Source of the DNA: Asterias rubens
Lineage: Eukaryota > Echinodermata > Asteroidea > Forcipulatida > Asteriidae
Length of the DNA stretch: 64,000 nucleotides
Direction: 5' to 3'
Assembly: GCF_902459465.1 (NCBI RefSeq)
Contig: NC_047065.1
Coordinates: forward strand, 15,477,634-15,541,633
Shown in pieces: positions 41,101-56,100 of this stretch (positions within the stretch are counted from its first letter, which is position 1; each line of letters starts with the position of its first letter). The translations under genes and the position numbers were made by a program. The notes beneath the pieces were generated by a model. It made no database searches, was not told the origin of the DNA, and saw nothing but the letters and a program-made list of their open reading frames with translations.

Positions 41101-44100
41101 AACTTTGCATGGTGGAAGCATGTGTTTTTGTGTATTGCACATAAAAGAACCCAGTGCGCTTTATTGTAAAGAAAAGGGGTCCGCCCTGGTGTTCCTGGTC
41201 TGATCGGCAACATACTGCACCACAGCACCTTGTAAACCATTAAATGGTGCTACATGTACTGTATGTAAAGGAGTTGGGGTCGATTTCATAAAGATAGTCC
41301 TAACTTAGGTCTAGTCCTAGGACTCTTGAGGAGTAAGTAAAAAACTTGAGGCTAGTCCTAAGTAAGGACGAGCCTATCTCAAGATAAGACTAGTCTTAAC
41401 TCTTTGTGAAATCAACCCTATGTCTCATACAGTGTACTTCAAAACTTAGCTCCACATAGCACAAAGCTAGGAATGTGATAATTGCTATAATAAGAACTTA
41501 GTACTATTATTTAAAGGCAGTGGACACTATTGGTAATTACTCAAAATAATTATTAGCAGAATACCTTACTTGGTAACGAGTATTGGAGAGCAGCTGTTGG
41601 TAGTAAATATTCTTGTGAGAAACGGCTCCCTCTGAAGTAACGTAGTTTTCAAGAAAGAAGTAATTTTCCTCAAATTCGATTTCGAGACCCCAGATTTATA
41701 TTTTGAGGTCCCGAAATCAAGCATCTGAAAGCACACAACTTCGTGTGACAAGGGTGTTTTTTCTTTCACTATTATCTAGCAAATTTGACGACCAATTGAG
41801 CACAAACTTTCACAGGCTTGTTATTTTATGCATATATTGAGATACACCAAGTGGGAAGACTGGTCTTTGACAGTTACCAATAGTGTCCAGTGTCTTTAAG
41901 AAACACAAATAATCTTCATTCAGTCTCAGGCTTACTCATGTTCCTCCAGTCTGCTCTTGAGTTGTTGTAGAAGCAGCTGTTGATGTGATGAGTGGCTCTG
42001 GAGTGCTTTGAAGCGCTCAGCAGCTACCCTCAGATCCTCATTCTCCAGCTTGAGACGATTGACCGTCTGCTGGAGGACCTCACCACTCTCCAGGAGCTGA
42101 CTATAGAGGGGGCAATTTATATAACCCAATGATTTTAAATTGAACTGAAATGTTTGATTAAAAATCACGTTTGATTAAAAACAGCTTCAGGGCTGATACA
42201 ATTCAAATTACTCTAAAACAAAATTTATAAAATATATTAAATTTACCACTAAAATTATTTTTTAAAAACTGAGAGAGAATAGTATAAATAACAATGATAA
42301 CAACAATAGCACCTTCAGAAGAAAGTATCTAAGCACTTAGAAGAACAACAAGAAAATTACAAATGTATGATGTACAGAGTATAAAATATACAGCAAACAA
42401 AAATAACTTATTCAAGTGTTGAATAAAAAATAAACAGACAATTAGTTAACAATATTGCACATAAACAAGCATACAGAAAGACAATAACACAAAAATAGAA
42501 AACATTCATAAAACAGCACAAAACAGAAATGGATGATAGTTCAAAATCTCTGGGATTCGAACACACACTCCGCTGGCTTAACCACCAGCACTTGAATTTG
42601 ATGCTCTAAACCAGTCGGTCATGACAACAGTGCCAATGTAACTTGACACAAAACCTTCAATGTATCACCATGGTTTTGTCATTTGTTTCACTCATACTAT
42701 TCCAACTTACTCTTTGTCATTGTTGAGGGTTCGTATTGTTTGATTCTGCTCTTTGATCTTGGCTCCCAGCTTCTCGTTGGCATCTCTGAATGACAAAATA
42801 ACAGTAGGGTGAAATTACAAAAGAAAAAAGTTTCATAGATCAGCTCTAGCACAAAAGCTCCAGTAGCTGAGCACAACAAAATCATCTTAAAAAAAGATCA
42901 CCACCAGCCAAAAAACAATGGCTGTGACTGGTATTCAGCTAACTTTTGGGTAGCAGGAAACTGTTAAGCAATGTTTTTTAAGCAGCTTTAAGAAATTGAT
43001 CCTTGGATTCAATGGTAACATTTTCATGGGGGGGGGGTGGCTAAGACATAATTTGGTGGGGTGGGGGCTTTCTAATCAATCAAATAATTCATTTGTGCAC
43101 AAATATTTTTTTTTTTTTGGGGGGGGTGCAAGGGTGGGAGGGGCGAGCATGCTGAACAGGGGGGGGGGGCTTCATGTTAAGCAGTTTCACAGGGCAGTCA
43201 AATCAACCCAATTTTGGGACTGTGTGTATGACACCACATTCGAGTTTGTTAATACACACTATGTGACCTTAAACACATCTTTATGAAAGTTAAAGTTGTG
43301 ACAAAAATAAAGTTTGTGAAGACAACTCTGAACTTAAGTATGCCCTAACTGCAGTCTTGTTTCTTGTAATCCAGCAACTCACTTCTGGCTTTGCACCCAT
43401 GAGTTGACGTTAGAGACGACCAGTTCACTCTCGCTGTGCAGACGGTCCCCATTGGACCTGGCCTCCTCTAGTGACGTCCTAAGACGCTCATTCTCCTTGC
43501 ATCGCTCAAGATACTTCTGCTTGGTGTCGTTGGCCTCTTTCTGTAGTTTGTCACTCTGGTGCCAAAAACGAAGAAAAAGAAAAAGTCAAAATATTTGAAA
43601 TAAAAGTTGCGTTCCCCTTAAGGATCCCTCTGCTGCTGCTTCCCAGGCAGATGTAGGTTGAATGGCATCTGACTTGCAACCCTCAAACAAAGATAATCAC
43701 AAAATAGGGAAACTGGCAACATAATAATAACAGTCATAATAATGTAAGCAAAGATCGGAGCGCTTTACAATTTACAAAAAAACAGTTCAAGCAAAAACAA
43801 ACACAAAATGGCCGGATTAAACAAATAAATGAGTTTTGAGTATATTTTTGAACACCTCCAGTGTGTTGGCTTCCCGGATGTTACGGGGAAGGGAATTCCA
43901 GAGCCGGGGAGCAGCGGCTTTAAAAGCATTATCTCCCGTGCGAGATTTAGTTTTGGTGATGTGAAGAAGTGTTTTGTCGTACGATGAACGGGTGGCATAG
44001 ACGGATGAGTTGAAAGAAATGGGTTCTTGAAGATAAGGCTAGATGGCTTAGTTGGTAGAGCGCTGACACATTATTCCAGAGGTCACAGGCTCAAGTTCCT

Positions 44101-47100
44101 CCCTAGTCAAGTTTTCTTTGTTCAACCCCAAATTATTCAAAAATTACCCAGTGAGTTTGTCTTTATAACTTGAAATTATATCCAAAATATCCAAAGTGAA
44201 TCCAAAGTGTCATTACCGAGTATCAAACCAACACTCTGCCGCTGACAACAGCCAAGCTTGGGTCCGATGAACAGCCCACTTGGCCAAAACGCGCCACATA
44301 GGTTTGTGAGATCGGCAGCTGAAGGGCACAAGTGACATGAATGGGTATCAACCCCACACTCTGTTGCTGACAACAGCCAAGCTTGGGTCCGATGAACAGC
44401 CCACTTGGCCAAAACGCGCCACATAGTTTTGTGAGATCGGCAGCTGAAGGGCACAAGTGTCATGAATGGGTATCAACCCCACACTCTGTTGCTGACAAGG
44501 TCCAGTATTTCGGGAATCTGTTGTCTGCCGCTTCCCAGGTTGAGATACCTGGCTACACAGCAGATAACTGTTGAATGGGTTCGGACTGACATCCCTAACA
44601 AAGATATTGACAAAATAGGGAGACCAGCAATATAGGTCTAGAGCGCCGACACGGTAATCCGGAGGTCGGTGGTTGAAGTCCTACTCTAGTCAATTTTTCT
44701 TTGTTCAATCCCAAATCATAAATAAATCCTCACCTCGTCAATCCGCTGCCTGAACTTCTCCTGAAGCGATGCAACCTCCACCTTCAAGACGACGATCTGT
44801 TCCTCCCTCATGGCGACCTCCTGAACGCTGTAGCGATGCTTCTCATTGGCCTGGCTCAGCTTGTTGCTCACCTCCTGGATGTGTGTCTCGTAGTTACGCA
44901 CCTCGTTCTCACTCTGACGGTTCAGATCCTGCACTTTCTGAATCTCACCACGGAGTTTGCGCATCTTGTCTTCGTAGATACCGACCTTTTCATAATCATA
45001 CAATCAAAGGTCGCAGATGTAAAAGCAATCAGTTTGTTTGCCAAATTTTTCTTGGGGGTTATTCTTTGTGAAAAATAAATCTTGTGCATTGGCTTGAAAA
45101 ACGTTTGAGGAAATCCTGATGTGGCATTTTGGTGTGAAAGGTAACCTCATTCTGGGAAGCTTCAATTTGTTTGTGCTTAGCTACTTTACATTTGTGTGCT
45201 TAAAGAGCGCTATGAAATGTAGTCCCGAGCCCATGGCTCTGCTCACTGTGCAATTCTGCGCTTACGACCTATAAAATCCTTACAAGGCACTGTAAGCCCA
45301 GTGTCCTGTGGCAATCAGCGTGTTGCCTCACATTTCTAATGACTTTGACATTTACTGGGCCGAACATCAAAGCACTGCTTGGCATAAATTCCTTTTAGTG
45401 AGCAAAATTACTTAGGAACCAGACAAAAAACAGTGTTCATTTCATGGTTAATTGTCTATGCTTAACAACAATTTCTTTGTGCTAAGCGTATTTGTTGGAC
45501 TGACCTCTTCAGATAGTGATTGATTCTGCTTATCGGCTCTTGATAGTTCATTTTGTAGCTTAGCAGCGAGTGTAGCTCTCTCTCCTAGCTGGTTCATGGC
45601 TTCCTTATGCTGGCCCTGTACTTCACTCAGCTGCACTCTCATATCACGGACCTGCTGCTGGTTCTCTATTAACTGAAAAGATCATTACATTTTATTTTAC
45701 CGAAAGCTGGACAAACTTATTTAACTAGATAGGTTGGTTGGAGCACCATAAATGAAAGGCAGCTTGAATGGGTCGTTTGTCAAGGCAGCTTGTGTATGGG
45801 ATGCCAGAGGGATGCCATCGTTGCGTGGGCCGACCAAAGATGCGCAGGGTAAACAACATCCGACAATGGTCAGGTTGTGATACCACCGAACTTGGAGCAG
45901 CTGCACTGAAAAGACAGGCTGTGGTGGGGGCGGTACCAGTGATTAACTCGGGGTTCAAGTTCAGGAGGAGACCACGGGCAAATGCCTGCGTCTACTAGAG
46001 AGAGAAGGATAGAGTGCCGTGTACATGAGTTGTAGAGTTGCTGGACTCCTCTGATTGTACATTCACTTTGCAGTAACACCACGTGTTTATCTACTTTGCA
46101 GCGGCGCTAGACTGACTTTTCAAGAGAGCTATGCCACATAATGGGAGAGAAGAAATCTTTTGTAAGAACACTTGAATCGATCCACAGATGGCAATTTGCT
46201 AAAAATTTAGATCAAAGTTTGAAATTTCTCATTCCAGGGGTGGATTTCACAAAGAGTAAAGACTAGTCTTATCTCGAGTTGGGACGAGTTACTCATCTTG
46301 ACTTAGGAATAGCCACATATTGTGTCCTAGGACTGGTCCTAAAGTTAGAACTAGTCCTAACTCTAGTCAAAAATCTTTGTGAAATAGACCCCTGCAAAAC
46401 AAAGCATAAGCCCTTTAAAAGACCCTGGCTTTGGTTTGGGCTCTGACTTGGAAGTTTTCTCTTACTGTGTCTATCAAGAGTTTCCTATTATTTCTCTGAC
46501 CGACACTCACCTCAGCATGAGCGCTTCGATACTCCTCCTGGCTCCTCTCCAGATCGGCCTGCAGCTGAGTCAACGTCTCCTCGTAGCGGGACACGGACTG
46601 CGCATGACGACGATTCTGCTGCTCCGAAGTCTCTAGGTTCATCCGGACGACGTGGAGTTGGCCCTCCCTTTCACTCAGGTCCTCACTGAGACCGCGGAGT
46701 TTGGACTGTAAGGAGGCTAGCTCCTCCTCTAGGGTGGTGATCTGGTTGTCCTTTTCAAACATCTGGGAAAATTAAAAGCAGCTCCGTCAAGATATCTCAT
46801 GATTGGAATAGTTTCCTTATTGATTGAATACAGTTTGATGATAATAATTATAACTAGAAATTGAGAGTTTGTGAACAAACTCTAGGTGTTCGGTTTCCGG
46901 GAGTAAAAGCCTGGTTTTAAAAACAAATATTGCACCTTGCTTTGTTCTCAAGATTTGTAATATGATCAAAATTGCAAATATTGTCAAAACAACATGATGA
47001 CGTCTTCATGACGTCATTTCGAGTTCAAGAAGTTAACGTTCTTGAATAACAATACACCAAGTTTCACCTCAGTCGATACCACGTGACACATGACGACCTC

Positions 47101-50100
47101 ATCAAGGTAAGACAGCACAGACATGTTGCTATAATGAAGGAGATTATGTATACCTTTTTGAAACAATTGTCCTAAACTCTGACACAACATCTAGTAAAAG
47201 TATTTTTTTAGATGTTAATCTGCCGCTAGAGAGCGCACTTATTTTTTTTGTGACTCTGATCAGTATTATTTTTTTAAATAAGACGTTTGCCAGACTTGTA
47301 TTATGTGATTGTATAAAAAGGTGCACATTTCAACCTTTTCAAAGCAATTTACAGTCACTTCCGATTAAGACAGATCAAAAGGTCAAGAAAAGGTCACCAA
47401 CATATCCATTTTTGTGAAGTTTGTAAAACCCTTTCATATGATGTGTAGATTGTCAAAATAGCATATGTGGTTGAGGAAATATGAACTTATGTATTAACGT
47501 CTGAAGAGCAGACTAACTAACGGAATGGGAAATGTATGTTGAACGCCTCGAACACAGACAATACCGAAACTACATCACGCGCTCTATGGGGCCGGATGAG
47601 CACATGCAAACACTACACGTGTGCGCTACACATGTTGTATGTGTACAATCTTTACATATGACAAATGGGGAAATTTCGTAGTTCTTTATACATGAATTTT
47701 TGAATTTTCAACCTCAATTTTGAACCGGAAGACAAGATCAAAATGGGGTCATGTCTGCAAGGCGTTTACAGAGTTTTTAACGACCTTTCCTAGATGTATC
47801 GATTGTAAGAATCCATCATGAGGTCAAAAGTTATGATTTTTTGAAATAATAAACTTTGAACTTTCATAACTCATGAAGGGTTAAATGTGCAATTGTGCAA
47901 TTGTGCTGCTGTTTCGTTCCAGCTACATGTAATCTTTAGTGGTGTGTGACATAGATATGGAGATTCTGTACACAAAATTTTTAAAAGGGATCAGGGAAAA
48001 TATCCGCCATACCATTGAGTCCGATTCTTTCATCTGTGATTTGAAAGATTCAGCCTCTTCCTCCAGCTCGCCCAGCTGTACTTTATACTCCTGCAGCTTT
48101 CTGCTAGCGTCGTCAAACCGCTGTCTCTCTGCGTGTAATTCCTCCCTCTGTTCCTGCAGCTCACTGCTCTGCTCTGAAAGCTGTAACAAGACAACATATT
48201 TGACAACTTGATATTTATAAAAGTTGCATCCCTTAAGGTGATCTGGTGGCTGTTGCTTCCCAGGTTGTATCATAAACTTGTATAAATAGTAACGTGCCTC
48301 TGGCTACCAGTACCATGAATATTCCGAGCTACATGTGATTGTAAAGCATAGGCACAAAAGCTCAAGGAAGCTCCAAATATGCAAAGTATTCAACGGTCAA
48401 TTGGAATGGTGGTCTAGTGGTAATATCTGCTCTTGCAATGCAAAGGTCGTGAGTATGAATCCCACCCTGTGAATTTTGTTTCCACAGAACTCTAAGAAGT
48501 ATACAGTGCTTAAGACACATCGGTGTATAAGGGTAAAAACATTCTTTATATTTGCTGCAAAATTGATAAAACATCAGGAAACACACACCTGCTCTTGCGC
48601 CGCCTTCAACTGCGCTTCCGCCTCCTTGCCTCGTTCACTCAACACCCTAGCCTCGCTCTTCCATCTCTCAAGCTCACCCGAGGCCTCTTCAAGCTCTTCC
48701 CTTGATCCTGCCAACTCCCTCTGGAGTCCCTCCACCATGCTCTGCTGTTCCTCGGCCTCCTCCTCCAGGAGTTGGATCTGGTCGCGTGCCGCTCGCAGCT
48801 CAGCCTGGAGACGTCGATTAAGCTGTTCGTGACGGACGACCTCGGTGACCCGGTTACTGAGCTGCTCCTGGGTGGATTGGAGGCTGCTCTCCATTAGGTT
48901 CAGCTTCTCTTCGTGATGTGCTAGCTGCGAATGTCGGAATGGAAATCAGAGTTAAATCTTAAAACACTTTATTTGGTTTTTACTGTGGATAAAATACAGT
49001 CTACCTTAAAGGGGTACTTGCCTTTAGATTGGACGCTACGGCATTGTACGGGCTATCAAAAGCATTATTTTGAAATAAAAATGGAAACAAAGATATTTTG
49101 AAATAGAATAAAAATGCTTTGCATGAATATTCTTTGAAATTGTGTGGCTTTTGTGTAACTTTATGACAGAAGGCACTCCACTATTATGAGGGACCAAGTT
49201 TGTGACACCAAAATGGCGGACTTGTGACACCAAAATGGCGGACTTTTGACACCAGAATAGTGGACAGCCCGCTATTTGTAGTTCAAGAGGCAAATGATGT
49301 GTTTTTAATCAATACTCAATATTCAGGTGTTTTGTGTGTGAGCAACTCTTGTAAAGAATCTGAACCAATTCCAAACAGCAACATTTTGAGAGATTTTAAG
49401 ACAATGTGTTCCTTTAAATGAATTTAAAACAAATATAATTGTGTTCTGATCCTCCAGAGGGTGTAATAAAACTTGACCCAATACCTCTTGAGCTGCCTCT
49501 CTGTACTGCTGTCTGGCCTCAACAAGGTCTTCTTTCAGTTGCCTACCCTCCCCCTGCAGCTTAGAGTTGTCATTCTGCATCTGTCTCTCTCTGGATTGTA
49601 CCTGGTGGATTTCCTCATTTAGGCTGTGGACTGCTGTTTCCAGACGTTCAATCTGTGTGCATGAAACAGCAGTTGCATTTTGAGATCAAAGGATTACCTC
49701 ACAAACAGTGTAACTATATACAGCATTTGTTTGCCTGGTAACCCGTCTTTGTTTTGTGTATGCCTAGTAAAATTTGTGTGCTGTCCCGTTATAAATATCG
49801 AACAATGGGTGCGTTCGTTTAGGTTCCCTGGGTCGACCCCGGTCTATCCCGGTACGTTCGCATAGCTTTGACGGGCTCACCTGGGTCAGCCCCCAGTGCC
49901 CTGCTTGTGGAGTGGGTCACTTGGGGGTGACCTGAGGTGCATGCCGTCACCACGAGAGCGCGAATGTGATCGTTCGATTAGCTCTTGTCAGGGGCTCCCC
50001 CGAGTGAGCACTGCAGGGTACACCCAGGGAAGCTTAACGAACGCACCCAGAATAGAAGCCTTGCAACAGCTGCAATCATGGATGTCAAAGGATGATAGGT

Positions 50101-53100
50101 CTTTCTTGACTTCAGTAAAAAACTGAATATTGCAAAATGTTTTAAAAGAAAACAAATCATGTTAAAAAAAGCAACTCCGAGTTTACCTCATCCACTTTCA
50201 TCTTGATGTTATCTTTAGCCGATGATAACTCTGCATCTTTCTTGGTGATGACTTCCCTCTTCTTCTCTAGTTCCTGGGCCAGGACTTTAGCGGACCTCTT
50301 GGCATCAGACAGGCCAGACTCAAGCTGCTTCTGCTGATCTTCAAACTTCAAGATCTGCCGATAGTCAAGACATTTATGTGAGGGTTTGGAGACCACTTAG
50401 AGACCACAGCAACTGAAACAGTATGGTACTAAAATCCACAAAGCGGCCACAAACGGTCGCAATATTATAACATCAGCTGCTCAAATAATGCGTTAAAAAA
50501 AAGTTTGCCAATTGAGTTGACAATTTTCAATGTTTCCCACATAAACATAGAATCTACTTAAAAACCATGTATTTCTGTTTTAGTGAGCCAAAACCATAGA
50601 GCTATATAAATTGAATAGAGCGCTAACACCCCGTTACACATGCACTAAGGTTTTGAAGCCATGTGGGCGCATCCATGTTTATGTACAAACCAATACAAAA
50701 GCTTGAAATTTTGTGCGGTAATTGTACGGCTATTTGCATGATAGTGCGTCTGTTCTTTTCCATGTGTCATTGAACCAAAAAATGCAGCAAATGTGAACGC
50801 ACAATCTGCTGACGAGCATACAAACTTCGAGCGTCATGTTTAAAAGGTGCGTGTACTTTTTTTAGTACGACGTCAATCAGGTAGGGCTTACGGTTTTCGT
50901 AGCGCGCGGACGTACGCGAATGGGTAGTCGCATGTGAAATTTAAAAAAATCGCGGCTATGTGTGTTTATTTTAAAAACGCTTCAAAACGCAAAGCAAGTT
51001 AGCGCTCTAGTCAATAAACATAGTTCTATGGCAAAAACCAACAAGATCAGCAATGGCTTGGAGTATGGTGATGTTTATACAGAAATGAACGGTCACTTAA
51101 GGGTTTCGAAAAAATAAATAAATACAAAACAGGGTCCATTTACGAGGACGCCTATGGTTTCTCATAAAATCTCAGACTGAATCACATTACAAGTACCTCT
51201 GTTTTGTGCTTCTGGCTATTGGATGCCAGACTGAGCTGCTGCTGTTTCACAACTTTCTCCGAATCCTGTTGTTGCTTTTCCACTTCCTCCAGTCGCCCTC
51301 TTGTATCCTCTAGGTCAGAGGTCATATCCTCTAGCCGACCTCTCAGGTCAACCAGGTCTCTCTCCTTGCCAGAGAGGGCACTCTCCAAATGGCGAACATT
51401 GACTTGAAATTGTTGCATGTTTTCATCTCTTTCATTCACCTGTTGGTGTTAGATACTGACATTATGGAAAAGTTTCCCAATATGTGCATCCATACCTTTT
51501 GGTGCTTAAAGGCATTGGACAATATTGGTAGTTACTCAAAATAATTATCATAAATACAAGTAATGGGGAGAGGTTGATAGTATAAAACATTGTGAGAAAC
51601 AGCTCCGTCTTGAGTGATGTAGTTTTCGAGAAAGAAGTAATTTTCCACAAATTTGATTTCTAGACCTCACATTTAGAGTTTGAGGTCTCAAAATCAAGCA
51701 TCTGAATGCACCACTTCGTGCAACATTTACATTAATAGTCGCAACTTCGGTGACCGATTGAGCTCAAATGTTCACATGTTTGTTATTTTATGCATATGTT
51801 GAGATACACCACATACATGCACATGTACATATTTAATGAAATGTAATCTTATGCACCCTTGACACTTAATATGTTTTCATTAAAACAAATGTGACACTAA
51901 TTTGGGAGTTTGATTTTAATAACATCTGGTACTAAGACTTGCTTAGTCACAAGTTACCACTTAAATTTGAGAATAACTTGTTCAGACTTCAGAGACAGTT
52001 GGCTACATCAAATGGTTCGGGGCAAGCTTTTGTACAGCAACCTCCAGGTGGGCAAACCCTAGTACCATTGTTCCAAAGACGTCTCTACACAAAAGCTTGC
52101 TCTGAATCATGTAAGCATAGCGATCTTCTCTGATGTATACCTCTTCTACGCTGTGCTTGTGGTCCTCCTTGTAAGACTTCAGATCAGCTTGGAGCTTGTG
52201 AGCTTGTTCCTGGAACTGGGCAGACTGTTGGTTAATAAAACAAAAACTGTAAGTTTTTAATTCAATTTTGTCGTGATAGTAGTGTGGATGTAGTGCCAGC
52301 TGTGATGGATTGGACAGAGGGAGCTGAGATAGATTAAGGAATGAATTAAGGCCAAGTAATCAGGGGAAATAATGTTGGAATCGTTTTGAGATGCCCTTTG
52401 GGTGTGAAGAGCACTATACAAAAACTGGTTGTTATCATTATTATTGTTATTATTGTCCAAAAGATAACCAATAAGAGACTGCTGAAAGTCCCCTTATTAC
52501 GGTGAACTTGCTGAGGGTGCTTTAGGCATACAGAAAATCCCCTCCTGCCTTGTACGGGCGTTTTCACAAGAGGAGGCCATCCCTTACCACCAAGTGCAAC
52601 ATGGCATTGGATTGAACCACTTTGAGATCATACATGTGGAAAGTCTGTAATGACTATGACACCGAACAGAGGCGTTAAAGGAGCTTGAAAAGAGAGCATG
52701 CAGCTGGGTCTCAAGAAGGGGGGAGTTGGCTATGGATGTCTGAGTCCGGCAATGGCCCCTACTATCAATTCAATTTAAAGACACTGGACACTGTTGATAA
52801 TTGTCAAAGACCAGTCTTCTCACTTGGTGTATCCCGACATATGCATAAAATAACAAACCTGTGAAAGTTTGAGCGCAATTGGTTGTCGAAGTTGCGAGAT
52901 AATAATGAAAGGAAAAAACACCCTTGTCACACGAAGTTGTGTGCTTTCAGATGCTTGATTTCGAGACCTCAAATTCTAAATCTGAGGTCTCCAAATCAAA
53001 TTTGCGGAAAAATACTTCTTTCTCGAAAACTACTTCACTTCAGAGGGAGCCATTTCTCACAATGTTTTATACTATCAACCTCTCACCATTACTGGTTACC

Positions 53101-56100
53101 AAGTAAGGTTTTATGCTAATAATTATTTTGAGTAATTACCAATAGTGTCCACTGCCTTTAACTCAATTCTATTTCATTAATACCACAAGGGAAATGGATT
53201 GGGTTAGACTTTTAAATGCTTTGGGTTGAGCAAGTAAAAAATAGATTAGAGCGTGATTTGAACTAACGATTTAATGTGCCTGCGAGTTGCCGACCCGACC
53301 ACATACCTGTTGTTGTTTTTCCAGCAGTTTTTCTTTCAAGTTCTCGATGTTATCTTCGCCCGTCTCCAGTCTCTCCTTAGTGGTCCTCAACTCCCCCTGG
53401 CTCTTATCAAGCTCCTTGGTAAGGGTGTCTATCACCTTCTCTGCCTTCTCAGCGTGGTCTGTCTTATCGTTCAGCTGAAGCTCCAAGTCAGTGATGGACC
53501 GTCGTAGCCTCTCCGTCGTTTCATCTCGCTCTTTGATCTTTTTACGCCAAAAAAAGTTATATAAATTGAATTGTTCAAGTAACTGAAGTTATGCAATTAA
53601 AAAAGAATGACAGAGAGGAAAACAAAAACCATTACCTAACCTTTTTGATATTTGATTTTATCCTTGCCACAAAAAAGTGGACCAACTTTTGACAGCCTTT
53701 TTTCCCTCCTTCCTTTCAAGATTTTACAATCTTTGTACTTTATGAGAGAGGTGATTTTTGAGCATTAGTGGTGAAGAAATCAGTTAGTTTGTTTTAAAAA
53801 ATATGATAGTTTAAAGATATCATTTGCAAAATTGATTTGTCATCCTAGGTTTTCTAATCTCACCCTGACTAATACTTGTGAATAAACATCATCGATGGAT
53901 GGGCAACCGGCATACTGATCAAAACATCAAAGAGCTGTTATCGGTTGTTTTCATGACCAACAAAACTTCTAACAGATTTATAAGCATGGTGCTAAAATAA
54001 ATACAAATTTTGAAAACATAAGGAAATATTGCAATCAATTAGTCTGGGGGAAAACATATATTTAGCCGTTGCAGGATGGGCCAACAAGCAACCTCTAGCG
54101 CCCTCCTCAAATGTTGCCATGCGCATAAGGACTTTGCCATCGTACATGTAGTCAGCAAATGGTACTGGAAAAAAACTCAAAACTAATTCTACTCAAAACG
54201 TCTAAGAGGCATTTCCCTCACCTTGCCCTGACACTCGGAGACTTGTTTCTCCAGGCCTCTTATCGTCATGGTAGAGCTTGTATCCGCTCTCTGGAGCTGC
54301 TCCACACTCTGGCTGTACCGCTCCTTGTAACTGCCCAGCTCTGTAGTCACCTCCTGGATGACGTACTGTGCATGCTGGAGCTGATCCTCCAGCTTGGCGA
54401 TGTCCTGTCTGGCTCGGCTGTAGGAATCCTCCTGACGCTCGAGAGCACGGTTTGTCTGCTCGATCTGGATGAAAATATCAGATTTGTCACTTTGTGGTTT
54501 TATGAAGAAAAAAAAAGGAAACTGACTGGGACATGTATGCAAGTATATTCATACAATATCTTTCAATTTCAGTTGCAATAAACACAAAACAAACCATCAA
54601 CCAAAGAAAACATGAATTCATTACACTGATTTCCATGGAATTTTGATCGTCATTAAAAGTTTTCAGGACTAACCCCAAAGATGATTAGAAACCCCAAAGT
54701 TACTTTAAAAAAGAAAGTTTTGAAGAAACCAACAAGCTACTCATAAGTTTCTCAAAAGGTTTCTTTGTCACTAAAAGTTTGATTTGATTTAAGTCTACTG
54801 CGTGAGCATAGGTGCATTCGCAAGATTATGCTGGCTAAGCAACAATTGTGTCAATAATATTTCTATGAAATTGATCCCTAGCTCCAATCTCACCCTCTCT
54901 GCAGCGTTCTTATGCAGCTGTTGTGTGTTGGCCAGGTCCCCCTTCAGACTCTCGATGGTGCCCTTATACTGCTGAGCCAACCCCTCGCTCCTATCCAGCT
55001 GGGACTGAGTGTCCTCTAGCTCGTGCTTGAGGTCGTTGACCTGCATGGAGTAGCTGCGAACGTCGTCGGTGTGGAGCTGCTTAGCGGCTTGGACGGAAGT
55101 CTGTTGGTGGCCGATCTCAGCCAGGTGGGTTTGACTCTGCGGCAGACAGAACAATACTATTACAAATTGCACCCCTCATAATATTATGATTTAAAATAAT
55201 GAACACGACAACAACTTGGACACTTCCCACCAAAATGTGCATCTCTCAAGCTCTACTTATGTGAGCAGCATCACTAACGGCAGCCAAGCTTTCTCCTGAT
55301 GACGAGCATAGTATAATGTTCGAAACGACAAAACCACACCGGCTCTTTTCAGAGCCAACAACTCCTCCAAAAGAGATTGCATACATGGTTATACCAACAA
55401 GTTCACTGTTTATCATGTTTATGGTTACTTCTTATCTTATTTTCCACACCATCATGACCATGCAAAGCTTCAAACACCATTTAAACAAACGTATGTACCT
55501 CCATCCTGGCAGCTTGATTCTGTTCTTGCAGCTGTTGTATCAGCTTCTCATCAGAAGCAATCTGTAAAAAACAAAAAAACAAAAACTGTCACATCAACAG
55601 TTTCCTCATGACACTTTTGTTGTGAGAAATAAACAAATTTAGTCAAAGTAGTTTTTGCAGTGGTATGGCCGTGTCCAAAACGATGACTTCAGCTACAGCT
55701 ACGTCTAGATCAGCGTGTCTACCAGTGTTGAAGAATAGGCAAACGCGCGCGATCTAGCCGTAGCTGTAGCCGAAGTCGCCGTTTCAGACACGGCCTTAAT
55801 ATATATTTTTTTGTAGACCTTTATCACGGTGTGGCCATCTTGATTTTTTCTCCATTCCAACTCATTGCAACCATTGTGACCAAACTGAGGCTGGACGAAA
55901 TAATAGTCTGGTGCCATGTTTGGGCAATCAATGATAGCATTCATAACTGTTATGGAAACATGGAACATGACCAAGATGGTGACAGCGTGATAAAGATCTA
56001 CAGCAGTCAGAGGCGAGAGTCATTGCTGACAAAAAGGTCGGAAACTAGGTGCCACATGTTTGGTCTGTTGAAATGATGGCATGTAAACCTTTTGGTAACC

